Positions 1-6,211 of a stretch of DNA of 31,023 bases are shown piece after piece; position 1 is the first letter of the stretch; each line of letters begins with the position of its first letter. The position numbers and the translations under genes were made by a program. Origin of the DNA: a virus; the IMG/VR virus record IMGVR_UViG_3300018411_000059, positions 1 through 31,023 of that record; one strand, written 5' to 3'. The notes under the pieces are model-generated. The model was not told where the DNA came from, ran no database searches, and was given only the letters and a program-made list of their open reading frames with translations.

Positions 1-52
1 CATCTTTATTTAATTCTTTTAATGTGTAAACATTCATATTTATTGTCTTCAT
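1..52 (-). CDS. 5' end of a small hypothetical protein (partial)
   Basis: A gene enters the window from its start codon and runs off the left edge, so only 17 codons are visible (MKTINMNVYTLKELNKD). The ATG at 52-50 is preceded by a strong SD (ACGGAGGAAATTG), which is the main evidence that it is real. It lies downstream of the 103-306 gene on the same strand and is probably part of the same operon. Too little is visible to assign a family or function. Confidence 0.6.
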   Translation of the reverse strand, partial: MKTINMNVYTLKELNKD

Positions 53-102
53 TGCAATTTCCTCCGTTATTATAGTAATTAAACTTAATTTGTATGTAAT
101 TA

Positions 103-306
103 TTAATTAGATTTTCTTTCAAAGTTTTTACAACCAAAATCAGGCTTTGTCATCAGAACAGTTTCAACTCCATAATCATCTTGTGCAAAAAGAGTAAGTT
201 CCATGCCTGAGTGTACATTATTTGTGCTTTCACAAATACCAATATTGTTTATTTCATTTTTAATCCACCATTTGCAATCTTTGCAGTTTATGTCTTCAAT
301 ATTCAT
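103..306 (-). CDS. small four-cysteine phage protein
   Basis: 67 residues if translation starts at the ATG at 306, which has AAGGAG six bases upstream; a longer reading frame begins at 393 but its start has no SD. The protein has C8-x2-C11 followed by KWW, then C25 (GIC), and ends in a PDFGCKNFE motif with C59. This CxxC...C...DFGC layout is familiar from small phage proteins and suggests one metal-binding site; zinc binding is an inference. It is followed by the partial gene at 1-52 and preceded by the 317-508 gene. No function can be assigned. Confidence 0.75.
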   Translation of the reverse strand: MNIEDINCKDCKWWIKNEINNIGICESTNNVHSGMELTLFAQDDYGVETVLMTKPDFGCKNFERKSN

Positions 307-316
307 GATATTCTCC

Positions 317-508
317 TTATCCGTTTTCCTGCATATTTTTGATTTCTTCACGCAAATCTTCCATTTGATCAACAGTGTATATATACCATTCATTTATGAT
401 GTTCATAACACCCTCAAAGCCAACATTCATAGCTTCGTTGTATAAAAACTCATAATTCATTACAATTAAACTTAATTCTCTATCTGAGTATTCTGTTATA
501 TTTTCCAT
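317..508 (-). CDS. small acidic hypothetical protein
   Basis: 63 residues from the ATG at 508, chosen because GGAGG lies nine bases upstream; an in-frame start at 523 would lie inside the preceding gene and has no SD. The SD itself lies in the last codons of the 511-1317 gene, so the two are probably translationally coupled. The sequence is acidic, predicted mostly helical, and ends in a Met/Glu-rich helix (QMEDLREEIKNMQENG). It has no cysteines, signal peptide or membrane segment. I do not recognise the family. Confidence 0.7.
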   Translation of the reverse strand: MENITEYSDRELSLIVMNYEFLYNEAMNVGFEGVMNIINEWYIYTVDQMEDLREEIKNMQENG

Positions 509-510
509 TT

Positions 511-1317
511 TTAATTCCTCCAAAATCTGTGATTAGGTTGCCCTTCAAGTATTTCCATATCTCTTCCTATTTCTCCTATAACTCCATCAAGGAAGATAGC
601 TTGTCCAGAGCATGTTCTGCCCCACCATTCTTCCCCCTCAAATGAAAGGAATGCTTCCCCTTTTTCTCTAAGTTTTTCAGCAAAGTAAGGAGTGACAAGC
701 CACCATTCTAAAACTTCAGCAGGCTCTTCTTGTTCTGCTTCTAACTCTTCAATATCCGACTCTATGTACCGAAGTTCATCCTCATACCCCTCCAGTAAAC
801 TTTCATACTTTTCTTTTAATTTTTCCTGAATAGCTTTATCATTCTCACCACGTTCCCCACGACTTTTTGCTTCCTCTATATCTTCTTCAATTCCTTCTAT
901 CCGTTCTTCAAGTTCACTTATGTTGTTTACCATTTCGTCACGAATTTCTTCTAACTCTTCTATAGCCTCAGAATGGCCCGCAAACTCATTTATAATTTCA
1001 AACTCAAAGTCATCATGAAATTCTCTTATTATACGAGTAACCAAACAATTCTGATTACACAATACTTCTCTTTCCACAAGCTTCCTAAGAACTCCCTGAT
1101 TTGCACTTGAATGATAATTATGTTCCATTTTACTTCCCTCCTTCTGTATGATTATTTCTTCCAAATAACAACTTTCACAAAGTGTATCATACTTTTTAAG
1201 AACTGAATAAGGTACTTCTTCATTTCCTTTAGGTTCAAAATCTTCTGAAGAGATCCAAACTAAATCTTCAGAATCAAATGATTGTTTACATTTATCACAT
1301 GTGTTTGTTTTATCCAT
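511..1317 (-). CDS. zinc-ribbon plus coiled-coil phage protein with a nested start
   Basis: 268 residues from the ATG at 1317, which has AAGGAGG six bases upstream; a GTG one codon earlier is less likely. The N-terminus has two cysteine pairs (C7/C10 and C47/C50), a zinc-ribbon-like layout. The middle (about 115-200) is a highly charged Glu/Lys-rich helix, probably a coiled coil. The C-terminus has EWWLVTPYFAEKL and WWGRTCSGQAIFLDGVI; from memory, similar 'WWGRT..GQAI.LDGVI' segments are common in uncharacterised phage proteins, but this was not searched. A second strong SD precedes the in-frame ATG at 1128, so a 204-residue form lacking the ribbon may also be made. The TGA of the upstream gene overlaps this ATG, implying coupling. 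Function unknown. Confidence 0.8.
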   Translation of the reverse strand: MDKTNTCDKCKQSFDSEDLVWISSEDFEPKGNEEVPYSVLKKYDTLCESCYLEEIIIQKEGSKMEHNYHSSANQGVLRKLVEREVLCNQNCLVTRIIREFHDDFEFEIINEFAGHSEAIEELEEIRDEMVNNISELEERIEGIEEDIEEAKSRGERGENDKAIQEKLKEKYESLLEGYEDELRYIESDIEELEAEQEEPAEVLEWWLVTPYFAEKLREKGEAFLSFEGEEWWGRTCSGQAIFLDGVIGEIGRDMEILEGQPNHRFWRN

Positions 1318-1526
1318 CACTTCCCTCCTTGTTTTAATCTAGTAACCATAACACCTATTTTCATCTCATCTCCCACAATTACTTTAGCTTTATAGTATTT
1401 TATAGGAAACTTAATTTGCTTCCGTGAAGTGTAAGAACTAATAGTCATCATTAAGGATTTATAATTATCCGTAAATAAGACTATTGATTCTCCTTCATTT
1501 AAAGAATTTATAGCTTTAGTTTTCAT
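1317..1526 (-). CDS. small basic hypothetical protein
   Basis: 69 residues from the ATG at 1526, preceded by AAAGGAT; the longer frame from 1553 lacks an SD. Its TGA overlaps the next ATG (TGATG at 1315-1319), and its own start overlaps the last codons of the 1516-1911 gene, so it sits in a tightly coupled run. The sequence is Lys-rich with alternating beta-like stretches (ESIVLFTDNYKSLMMTISSY, KYYKAKVIVG). No cysteines, membrane segments or known motif. Function unknown. Confidence 0.7.
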   Translation of the reverse strand: MKTKAINSLNEGESIVLFTDNYKSLMMTISSYTSRKQIKFPIKYYKAKVIVGDEMKIGVMVTRLKQGGK

Positions 1527-1911
1527 CTCTAATCCTTTGATTAGTAAATTCAAGACCTTTATTCCAGTTCCATTTAGAACCCCAACAATGTTGCTTGTGA
1601 ATCATTTTTACATGAGGCTCACACCATACATTTTTAAATAACCATTCCTGTATTCTATCTACAGATTCATCAGAAATACTGTCAGGAGTATAATCTACAG
1701 CTAAACTAACACCGCTGTAGTCTCCATGAAGGTATAAACTGCAAAACTCATGAAAATCAGGTTCATAATAGCCCAGTTCTTCCATGATAATTTCAAGTAT
1801 AAGTTCAGGAGAATACTCAACCCACACATCATCTTCCATTGCATAACCTCTAATAACTCCTAAACCCAAAAAGCTGCTATCTGCTGCTGTAATTAATCTA
1901 TATTGTCTCAT
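1516..1911 (-). CDS. acidic hypothetical protein
   Basis: 131 residues from the ATG at 1911, preceded by GGAGGAG; the in-frame start at 1962 would overlap the upstream gene by 50 bases and lacks an SD. The protein is acidic and rich in Tyr, Trp and Glu (MEDDVWVEYSPELILEIIMEEL), with a C-terminal Trp/His/Lys cluster (HKQHCWGSKWNWNKG). No recognised domain. It starts one base after the end of the 1913-2134 gene and overlaps the next gene by 11 bases. Function unknown. Confidence 0.75.
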   Translation of the reverse strand: MRQYRLITAADSSFLGLGVIRGYAMEDDVWVEYSPELILEIIMEELGYYEPDFHEFCSLYLHGDYSGVSLAVDYTPDSISDESVDRIQEWLFKNVWCEPHVKMIHKQHCWGSKWNWNKGLEFTNQRIRDEN

Positions 1912-1912
1912 T

Positions 1913-2134
1913 TTATTCTCCTCCAAAATAATGATGTACACAATCTTCAGGAAATTCTCCAAGATGATGAATAGCTAAGATACATTCTCTGCATAAATAC
2001 ATTTCATGTTCTTCACCAGTTTCATGCAAGTGTACAAGACAATTAAAAACATCTTTTGCAAATTCCCTGCCACAATTTTCACAATGACCGAAATTATTTT
2101 CATTATATTCTTTAATGAATAGATTATTTTCCAT
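1913..2134 (-). CDS. small zinc-ribbon-like protein
   Basis: 73 residues. Two CxxC pairs, C18/C21 (HCENCGREF) and C48/C51 (LCREC), with additional C32, C65 and several histidines, give a plausible zinc-ribbon fold; zinc binding is inferred from this spacing. GAGGTG lies upstream of the ATG at 2134. It sits in the same-strand run between 2144 and 1911. Small zinc ribbons in phage early regions often bind nucleic acid or host proteins, but nothing here fixes a specific role. Confidence 0.75.
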   Translation of the reverse strand: MENNLFIKEYNENNFGHCENCGREFAKDVFNCLVHLHETGEEHEMYLCRECILAIHHLGEFPEDCVHHYFGGE

Positions 2135-2143
2135 ATCAGCACC

Positions 2144-2521
2144 TCAATTTGTTAAGTGAATAGTAAAGATCACCACAGGAAAACACCCTGTATCCATATC
2201 TTCATCATAATCTTCAAAAGAGTGATCTAAAATGTTTTCATAAGGTTTTATTTCCATTAGACCTAAACATTCTTTCTCCAAATTTGCCACTTCTTCCTCA
2301 AGAAGTTTTTCAATAGTGTCACCATCAAGTCCGTATTCTTTAAATGTATATTGAATATGATCTGAAAGCATGATTATTTCTTGTTTAATCCCTTCAAGAA
2401 CATCACCCACAGTAGAGTTTTTATCTACAGCAATACTTAACTGCACATCTTCAGTTCCACTAAAGAACTCAGGCATCATTAAACCATGCTCAATTATTTT
2501 CATTCGATATTGATTTTCCAT
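2144..2521 (-). CDS. acidic hypothetical protein (alternative start at 2554)
   Basis: 125 residues from the ATG at 2521 (MENQYRMKIIEHG...), which has AAAGGAG six bases upstream. An in-frame ATG at 2554 would add 11 residues; it also has an SD, but that SD lies in one arm of a hairpin (2545-2565) whose loop holds the ATG. I therefore prefer the inner start. The body is acidic (VGDVLEGIKQEIIMLSDHI, EEEVANLEKECLGLMEI) and ends in a hydrophobic beta-like strand (CFPVVIFTIHLTN). No domain recognised. Confidence 0.72.
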   Translation of the reverse strand: MENQYRMKIIEHGLMMPEFFSGTEDVQLSIAVDKNSTVGDVLEGIKQEIIMLSDHIQYTFKEYGLDGDTIEKLLEEEVANLEKECLGLMEIKPYENILDHSFEDYDEDMDTGCFPVVIFTIHLTN

Positions 2522-2544
2522 GACATACTCCTTTATTGTTATCA

Positions 2545-2565
2545 AGGAGACCATAATAGTCTCCT
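2545..2565 (-). promoter_or_regulatory. hairpin masking an SD and start codon
   Basis: The perfect 7-bp inverted repeat AGGAGAC/GTCTCCT (2545-2551 and 2559-2565) has a 7-base loop. Read on the minus strand, the 5' arm contains the SD for the ATG at 2554-2552, and that ATG lies in the loop. The fold would block the upper start and leave the start at 2521 free. The structure is seen directly; the regulatory effect is inferred. Confidence 0.5.
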
Positions 2566-2575
2566 CTTATAGTTT

Positions 2576-2830
2576 TTAATTAAGATCAGTTAGTATATAC
2601 ACACCGTCTTTAATGTTCTTTCTTGTGTCAGCAACACCCTCACCAAGAAACTGATTTCTGTAACGACCAGTAGTTACAGAATAATCCCAGTAATGTTCAT
2701 CTAGCAATATTTTACCGTCATTAGTTTTCTTAGCGATTTTAGTTCCATACGATACAAAAGTTGTACCATCTTCTTCATAAACAATTTCTTGATTTTTAGG
2801 CTCATTTCCACCAGTTGTTTGAAATCTCAT
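2576..2830 (-). CDS. small phage protein with WDYSVTTGRYRNQFLGE motif
   Basis: 84 residues, ATG at 2830 preceded by GGAGG. The C-terminal half carries LLDEHYWDYSVTTGRYR followed by NQFLGE and ends in GVYILTDLN. From memory, a near-identical 'YWDYS.TT..YRNQFLGE...T...I..G.Y.L..LN' pattern occurs in small proteins of many unrelated phages, so this looks like a conserved phage family of unknown function; I could not search for it. The N-terminal half has a two-stranded beta pattern (GTTFVSYGTKIAKK). It follows the small membrane-protein gene at 2858-3031. Confidence 0.8.
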   Translation of the reverse strand: MRFQTTGGNEPKNQEIVYEEDGTTFVSYGTKIAKKTNDGKILLDEHYWDYSVTTGRYRNQFLGEGVADTRKNIKDGVYILTDLN

Positions 2831-2857
2831 AATAAATTCCTCCGTTGTTATAGGTTT

Positions 2858-3031
2858 TTAAACTAAAATAAAAACCATTATGTTATGTATAATAGCAATT
2901 AAACCAATACTACCTCTAGTTATTAATGCTATCTCAGTTAAACCATGTTCCTCTTCACACACATACAAAAATAAAAAGACATAAAATACAGTGAAGAGTA
3001 TGTTAATTAATAACCACACACTACCCTCCAT
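2858..3031 (-). CDS. 57-residue putative membrane protein
   Basis: A short ORF, ATG at 3031 and TAA at 2858-2860. The SD AAGGAAGGAG sits six bases before the ATG, inside the last codons of the 3021-3455 gene, with which it overlaps by 11 bases. The protein has a strongly hydrophobic N-terminal segment (about residues 5-24, VWLLINILFTVFYVFLFLYV), a charged turn (CEEEHG), and a second hydrophobic stretch (about 42-57), so it probably crosses the membrane twice. Function unknown; it could be a small inner-membrane phage protein, but nothing marks it as a holin. Confidence 0.7.
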   Translation of the reverse strand: MEGSVWLLINILFTVFYVFLFLYVCEEEHGLTEIALITRGSIGLIAIIHNIMVFILV

Positions 3032-3455
3032 ACTCAACTCCTTCCTTTATTTGATGAATAGTTACACCAAACTCATCATTGAAGAACTTTTCAACTTCAC
3101 TTATTTCCAATACATCGAGTGTGTCAGCGTCTAACCACTTATCGAAACTTTCATAAATGTACACTTCCTCTTGTTTGAAAACATAAACATAATTTGTTTT
3201 TCCTTTAAGAGATTGCCAAATTAACCCCTGCTCATTAAATACAGATAAATGATGAAAGATAACAACATCGTTACCATAAGCTCTTAATCTAACAATGTAT
3301 CTAGTATCATTTAGCTCCAATTTAGCTCTCTCTTTGACAGGAACATCCAAATACAGGCTTGTGCTTTCATAGTCCTTAATTAAGCCCAATGCGTTGTTAA
3401 AATGTTTGTTTTTTAATTCGATTTTTTCTACAATGTTGTTTACAGTTTCTACCAC
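3021..3455 (-). CDS. hypothetical protein, first gene of a transcription unit
   Basis: 144 residues from a GTG at 3455, chosen because AAAGGAG lies seven bases upstream. The frame extends to a GTG at 3479, but that codon lies in the stem of a leader hairpin and has no SD. The body alternates beta-like strands (TRYIVRLRAYGNDVVIFHH, TNYVYVFKQEEVYIYESF) and ends with a helix EVEKFFNDEFGVTIHQIKEG. That end loosely resembles the C-termini of the 4837-5379 and 5956-6183 proteins (FYEKFGVEF, FYEIFGADF), so it may be a distant member of the same family. It sits directly behind the regulatory module at 3476-3586. Function unknown. Confidence 0.75.
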   Translation of the reverse strand: MVETVNNIVEKIELKNKHFNNALGLIKDYESTSLYLDVPVKERAKLELNDTRYIVRLRAYGNDVVIFHHLSVFNEQGLIWQSLKGKTNYVYVFKQEEVYIYESFDKWLDADTLDVLEISEVEKFFNDEFGVTIHQIKEGVEYGG

Positions 3456-3475
3456 AGTGTTTCTCCTTTGTTTTT

Positions 3476-3586
3476 GCACCGAAGTGCTTATTCTTTTTTA
3501 CCGTACCTCCTCTTTTAAGGTACAGTTTTTCTTACTCTTAAAAACAGTATAACACCTCAGTACGGCATTAAAAGGTTTTTATACGG
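3476..3586 (-). promoter_or_regulatory. promoter and double-hairpin leader module C
   Basis: Read on the minus strand, the module has a 26-bp box (3586-3561), a -10 like TATACT (3551-3546), a hairpin with GTACCT/AGGTAC arms (3503-3508, 3518-3523), an AATAAG linker, and a 4-bp hairpin with a C(UUCG)G tetraloop (3476-3487), then the SD of the 3455 gene. The box matches the one at 6876-6901 at 25 of 26 positions. The box overlaps the 3' end of the 3557-3775 gene. Transcription probably starts near 3539. Promoter function is inferred from position, conservation and the -10 match. Confidence 0.65.
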
Positions 3587-3775
3587 ATTTATACGGATTT
3601 CTTTGGTGAATAAATCAACTTCAAAAACTTTACCATTTGTTTCAACATTAAAAACCCTAGCTTCCGTATCAGGGTCTATAATGTATTTCAAAGCTAATTC
3701 AGCATCAAAATTAGTAGAATCCCACCAAGGATATTCTCTACCTTTATAATCTATTAAAACTATATTTACCGACAT
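3557..3775 (-). CDS. small hypothetical protein
   Basis: 72 residues; the ATG at 3775 follows GGGAGG. The sequence has beta-like stretches (VNIVLIDYKGREYPWW, ARVFNVETNGKVFEVDLFTKEIRINPY) and no known motif. Its last 10 or so codons coincide with the upstream box of regulatory module C, including a tandem ATACGGATTT repeat (3581-3600), so the end of this protein is shaped by a DNA signal or the signal invaded the gene. It is the last gene of the run that begins at 5379. Function unknown. Confidence 0.7.
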   Translation of the reverse strand: MSVNIVLIDYKGREYPWWDSTNFDAELALKYIIDPDTEARVFNVETNGKVFEVDLFTKEIRINPYKNLLMPY

Positions 3776-3790
3776 ACCCCTCCCATTTGT

Positions 3791-4069
3791 TTATACTGTT
3801 TCATAGTACATTTCTTCTTCAAACCATTCTTTCAGATCAATCCTAAAATGTTCCCAGCATAATGCAATAGCTATATCGAAAGGAATGAAGTTATTAACAC
3901 CGTTCTCAACTACAGCAGTCTTTTTTAATACCTCCCAGAAAGATAAAACATTCTCAGCCTTGCAAGGTATGCACATATCCGTATATTTATCCGCCTTTAA
4001 GTCATACAAAATAACTTTACATCCTTCATTTTCTTTTTCAATTTCCATTATCTTACAATCTCTGATCAT
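3791..4069 (-). CDS. hypothetical protein
   Basis: 92 residues from the ATG at 4069, which has GGAGG seven bases upstream; the frame extends to 4093 but that start lies in the previous gene. The N-terminus looks like a small beta domain (MIRDCKIMEIEKENEGCKVILYDL in two strands) with a CIPC pair, followed by helices (LSFWEVLKKTAVV, IAIALCWEHFRIDLKEWFEEE). The SD lies within the final codons of the 4072-4581 gene, implying coupling. No family recognised. Confidence 0.72.
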   Translation of the reverse strand: MIRDCKIMEIEKENEGCKVILYDLKADKYTDMCIPCKAENVLSFWEVLKKTAVVENGVNNFIPFDIAIALCWEHFRIDLKEWFEEEMYYETV

Positions 4070-4071
4070 GA

Positions 4072-4581
4072 TCAAACCTCCGTATCTATACAAAATAATG
4101 AACCCTCAATATTTTGTAACATGTGAAAAAGATTCTCCCATTTTTCATCATACTTATGTAGAAACTCAATTTCCCATTCATCATTATTGTATTCAATACC
4201 GTTACCTTTAGTTATCATGTATTCTTCTTCACCAAGAACAAAAGCCCTGTGATCAATGAAAAAATCCACACAATCAGTTTCTGATAAAAACACACATCTA
4301 ATATTTCCAAATTCATCTACCTTACCAAAAAACTTAAATTCTGACTTAAACACTTTCCAAACACCCCGATGAATTAGAATAAAGAAATCACGTCCGAACT
4401 CATAAGAGTGTAAGTGACTAAATTCACCCATAGTGATTATAATGTCTTTATTCCACACTTTAACCGTAAACCTTGAAGGTATTTCCATGTCTTTTTCTTC
4501 AAAATATCCCATTATTTGCTCATCCAGATTAATCCTGTCCTCATTCCAATTAATTTCATCTTTTGTGATAATAAATTCCAT
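4072..4581 (-). CDS. hypothetical protein, paralogue of the 4837-5379 gene
   Basis: 169 residues, ATG at 4581 after GGAGGGAG. It shares a clear pattern with the 4837-5379 protein: an INW..DRI..D opening (residues about 10-20), P..F.V.V strands, a (D)IIITMGE-like strand, and an ILIH.G...VF...F.FF core, followed by a more divergent acidic C-terminus. The two are separated by one small gene, which suggests tandem duplication and divergence. No cysteine pairs, signal peptide or known domain. The aromatic, strand-rich composition suggests a compact beta protein. Function unknown. Confidence 0.75.
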   Translation of the reverse strand: MEFIITKDEINWNEDRINLDEQIMGYFEEKDMEIPSRFTVKVWNKDIIITMGEFSHLHSYEFGRDFFILIHRGVWKVFKSEFKFFGKVDEFGNIRCVFLSETDCVDFFIDHRAFVLGEEEYMITKGNGIEYNNDEWEIEFLHKYDEKWENLFHMLQNIEGSLFCIDTEV

Positions 4582-4598
4582 TTTACTCCCTCCAATCT

Positions 4599-4814
4599 TT
4601 AAAATTTTTCAAACTCAAAATTATATAAATCTTCATGCAATTCCATACTATACCCTGAGTACCCTTCCACATCTGTATGATAAACAAGACCTCCTGTCCT
4701 GTTACACATCCCAATAGGTAGATCAACGCTTAAAATAAGATCACCGTCACTATCTTTAGCCGCATGCACAATATATTCATGCTGCTCTGTTTGTTGTAAG
4801 GAGTGCAAATACAC
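4599..4814 (-). CDS. small hypothetical protein, start uncertain
   Basis: Up to 71 residues. The frame opens at a GTG at 4814, only three bases after GGGAG; a TTG at 4808 has better spacing (nine bases), giving 69 residues. The sequence has a beta-like region (EYIVHAAKDSDGDLILSVDL) and an aromatic, acidic C-terminus (GYSGYSMELHEDLYNFEFEKF). It lies between the paralogous genes 4837-5379 and 4072-4581 in the same unit. No family recognised. Coding is supported mainly by its tight fit between neighbours. Confidence 0.55.
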   Translation of the reverse strand: MYLHSLQQTEQHEYIVHAAKDSDGDLILSVDLPIGMCNRTGGLVYHTDVEGYSGYSMELHEDLYNFEFEKF

Positions 4815-4836
4815 ACACTCCCATTATATTCTTTAT

Positions 4837-5379
4837 TTAAATGTTTGAATCAACCCGACTCACTTCACCACTATCAATTAGTGCGAGTATATCAAGAAAT
4901 TCAACCCCAAACTTCTCATAAAACTGAACAATAAATTCCTCACGTTGATACGCAATCCCGTCAAGTGCGTACGCAATAAAGTAACCGCCCTCATGAAATA
5001 TCCGATTATAACCACAATTAAACTTCCATGTTTCACACAAACCCCCTTCCCAGTTGCAAAATGTGAGCCATAACTCATCATTCTTACGAGCGTCATAAAA
5101 GAACCAGAAACCCTTCCTGAATACATTCAAATTCCCGTTATGAAATAATATGTAACTTTTATCACCATAGAATCCCCATGTCTTGTACTCAGGAGGGTAA
5201 AATAAACTGTCTCCGTAACGTATAATAACATCTCCACCCTCAACCTCTACATAGAACCATAAAGGCATATCTTTTATCCCAGCTTTAACACGATGAACAT
5301 AAATACGCCCATCAACATCTATCCTATCACGCTCCCAGTTAATACTATCACCGTTAATTACAATCTTTTGATCTTTCAT
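4837..5379 (-). CDS. hypothetical protein, first gene behind module B
   Basis: 180 residues, ATG at 5379 after AAAAGGAGA. It opens with INGDSINWERDRIDVDGRI and has Trp- and Phe-rich strands (MPLWFYVEVEGGDVIIRYG, SYILFHNGNLNVFRKGFWFF), matching the 4072-4581 protein along its first two thirds. The C-terminal helix (EFIVQFYEKFGVEFLDILAL) resembles the end of the 5956-6183 protein (CEEFYEIFGADFEDVCLV). It is therefore the best-preserved member of a small local family. It leads a likely operon 5379-3557, driven from module B. Function unknown. Confidence 0.78.
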   Translation of the reverse strand: MKDQKIVINGDSINWERDRIDVDGRIYVHRVKAGIKDMPLWFYVEVEGGDVIIRYGDSLFYPPEYKTWGFYGDKSYILFHNGNLNVFRKGFWFFYDARKNDELWLTFCNWEGGLCETWKFNCGYNRIFHEGGYFIAYALDGIAYQREEFIVQFYEKFGVEFLDILALIDSGEVSRVDSNI

Positions 5380-5402
5380 AAGAACCGTCTCCTTTTGTTA
5401 TT

Positions 5403-5511
5403 GTACCACATAGGTACTTATTCTAAACCGTGCTACTCCCTGTAGCACGCACCTCTACCTCTTAAATATAGTATATAAAAAACTATACGGTATTGATACC
5501 TTTTTATTCGG
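5403..5511 (-). promoter_or_regulatory. promoter and double-hairpin leader module B
   Basis: On the minus strand: the upstream box (5511-5486, 21 of 26 matches to the box of module A), -10 TATACT (5475-5470), a hairpin CGTGCTAC/GTAGCACG (5429-5436, 5442-5449), the conserved AATAAG linker, a hairpin GTACC/GGTAC with a 5-base loop (5403-5407, 5413-5417), then the SD of the 5379 gene. Element order and spacing match modules A and C while the stem sequences differ, which points to conserved structure rather than chance. Transcription probably starts near 5463. Confidence 0.65.
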
Positions 5512-5754
5512 ATTACTTTGGTTTTCTTTGGCTGCCATTATAAAAACCATCCGAAGTTGCCAGTCCATTCTGTATTTATCTCCATCTACAAAAATAAAAA
5601 CTAACCATAACCATTATAATTTTCTCCTAAAAAATAATTCTACCTAATCTATACTATTATAACACCTAAACTTATATAGACTAACCCGTAATAGAATGTA
5701 AATACAATAGAAAGAGTATAGACCGTATAAGTAGTATAGAAACATATTAAGATC
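5512..5754. other. non-coding stretch with decayed peptide remnants
   Basis: No credible gene. On the minus strand near 5534-5625 there are short Trp/Gly/Asn-rich reading fragments (NYNGYG then stop; TEWTGNFGWFL then stop) that echo the decayed peptide in 6945-7400. A divergent copy of the 36-bp repeat begins ACTTATATAG at 5670 and ends near 5705. The rest is AT-rich without clear signals. Confidence 0.4.
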
Positions 5755-5875
5755 ATTTATATAGCCGAAGATGTTCTATTACAAAAATATACTTATATAG
5801 CCAAAGATGTTCTATTATAAAAATACACTTATACCGTAGGCGATGTACTGTATAAAAATATACTTATATAGCCAA
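5755..5875. repeat. 36-bp tandem repeats with hairpins
   Basis: Three adjacent units, 5755-5790, 5791-5826 and 5827-5861 (36, 36 and 35 bp), plus the first 14 bases of a fourth. Each contains a stem such as TTATATAG paired with CTATTATAA (one bulge) around a loop with GATGT. In unit 3 the stem becomes TTATACCGT/ACTGTATAA, with changes on both sides that keep most pairs. There are no spacers, so this is not a CRISPR array. Iteron-like origin, protein binding array or tandem RNA hairpins are possible. Confidence 0.6.
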
Positions 5876-5925
5876 CGGGGTAGAGCCCACTCCGTTCCAC
5901 ACCCAAGTGACCCACCGGTCACACA

Positions 5926-5952
5926 CCGTACAGATACCTACAGACTCCATAT
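5926..5952. repeat. dispersed 'ACAGATACCTACA...CTCCATAT' repeat, copy 1
   Basis: First of four related copies, with others at 6212-6252, 6317-6357 and 7307-7323. It shares CCGTACAGA with the 7307 copy and ACAGATACCTACA with the 6212 copy. It lies at the 3' side of the 5956-6183 gene and touches its stop codon region. Function unknown; it looks like a fragment of a duplicated module. Confidence 0.5.
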
Positions 5953-5955
5953 ACA

Positions 5956-6183
5956 CTATTCTACCACCTCAATCCATATACTGTCCCTAACCAAACACAC
6001 ATCTTCAAAGTCCGCTCCGAAGATCTCATAGAACTCCTCACACCATGTAAGCCACTCATAGTGTACTCCATCATTCTTTGTAAAAGAGTTGTCTTCGTTC
6101 CATTTTGCAGACACAACCGTACCACCATCTGCAATACTGATGAATTTTTCACCATTTTTAGTTATTTTTACGTTAATTTCCAT
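5956..6183 (-). CDS. small hypothetical protein of the local paralogous family
   Basis: 75 residues from the ATG at 6183, with TGGAGA five bases upstream; the in-frame ATG at 6195 has no SD. The N-terminus forms a beta-like hairpin (INVKITKNGEKFISIADGG). The C-terminus (EWLTWCEEFYEIFGADFEDVCLVRDSIWIEV) resembles the ends of the 4837-5379 and 3021-3455 proteins. It is a solitary gene in a repeat-rich region, with no promoter module of the A/B/C type in front of it. Function unknown. Confidence 0.65.
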   Translation of the reverse strand: MEINVKITKNGEKFISIADGGTVVSAKWNEDNSFTKNDGVHYEWLTWCEEFYEIFGADFEDVCLVRDSIWIEVVE

Positions 6184-6211
6184 GATTTTCTCCATTTCTG
6201 TTGTTTTTGTT

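Noticed and set aside
3456-3479. Upstream GTG start at 3479 for the 3021-3455 gene
   Set aside because: It lies in the stem of the UUCG leader hairpin and has no SD; the SD lies between it and the GTG at 3455.
4063-4074. TGATCATGATCA palindrome near the start of the 3791-4069 gene
   Set aside because: Only 12 bp, isolated, and explained by chance more easily than the longer examples; not reported as a site.
5755-5875. CRISPR array
   Set aside because: The 36-bp units are directly abutting with no unique spacers, and no cas genes are nearby.
5843-6031. 62-residue plus-strand ORF
   Set aside because: Overlaps the repeat array and the better-supported 5956-6183 gene; no SD and biased Ser/His/Thr composition.
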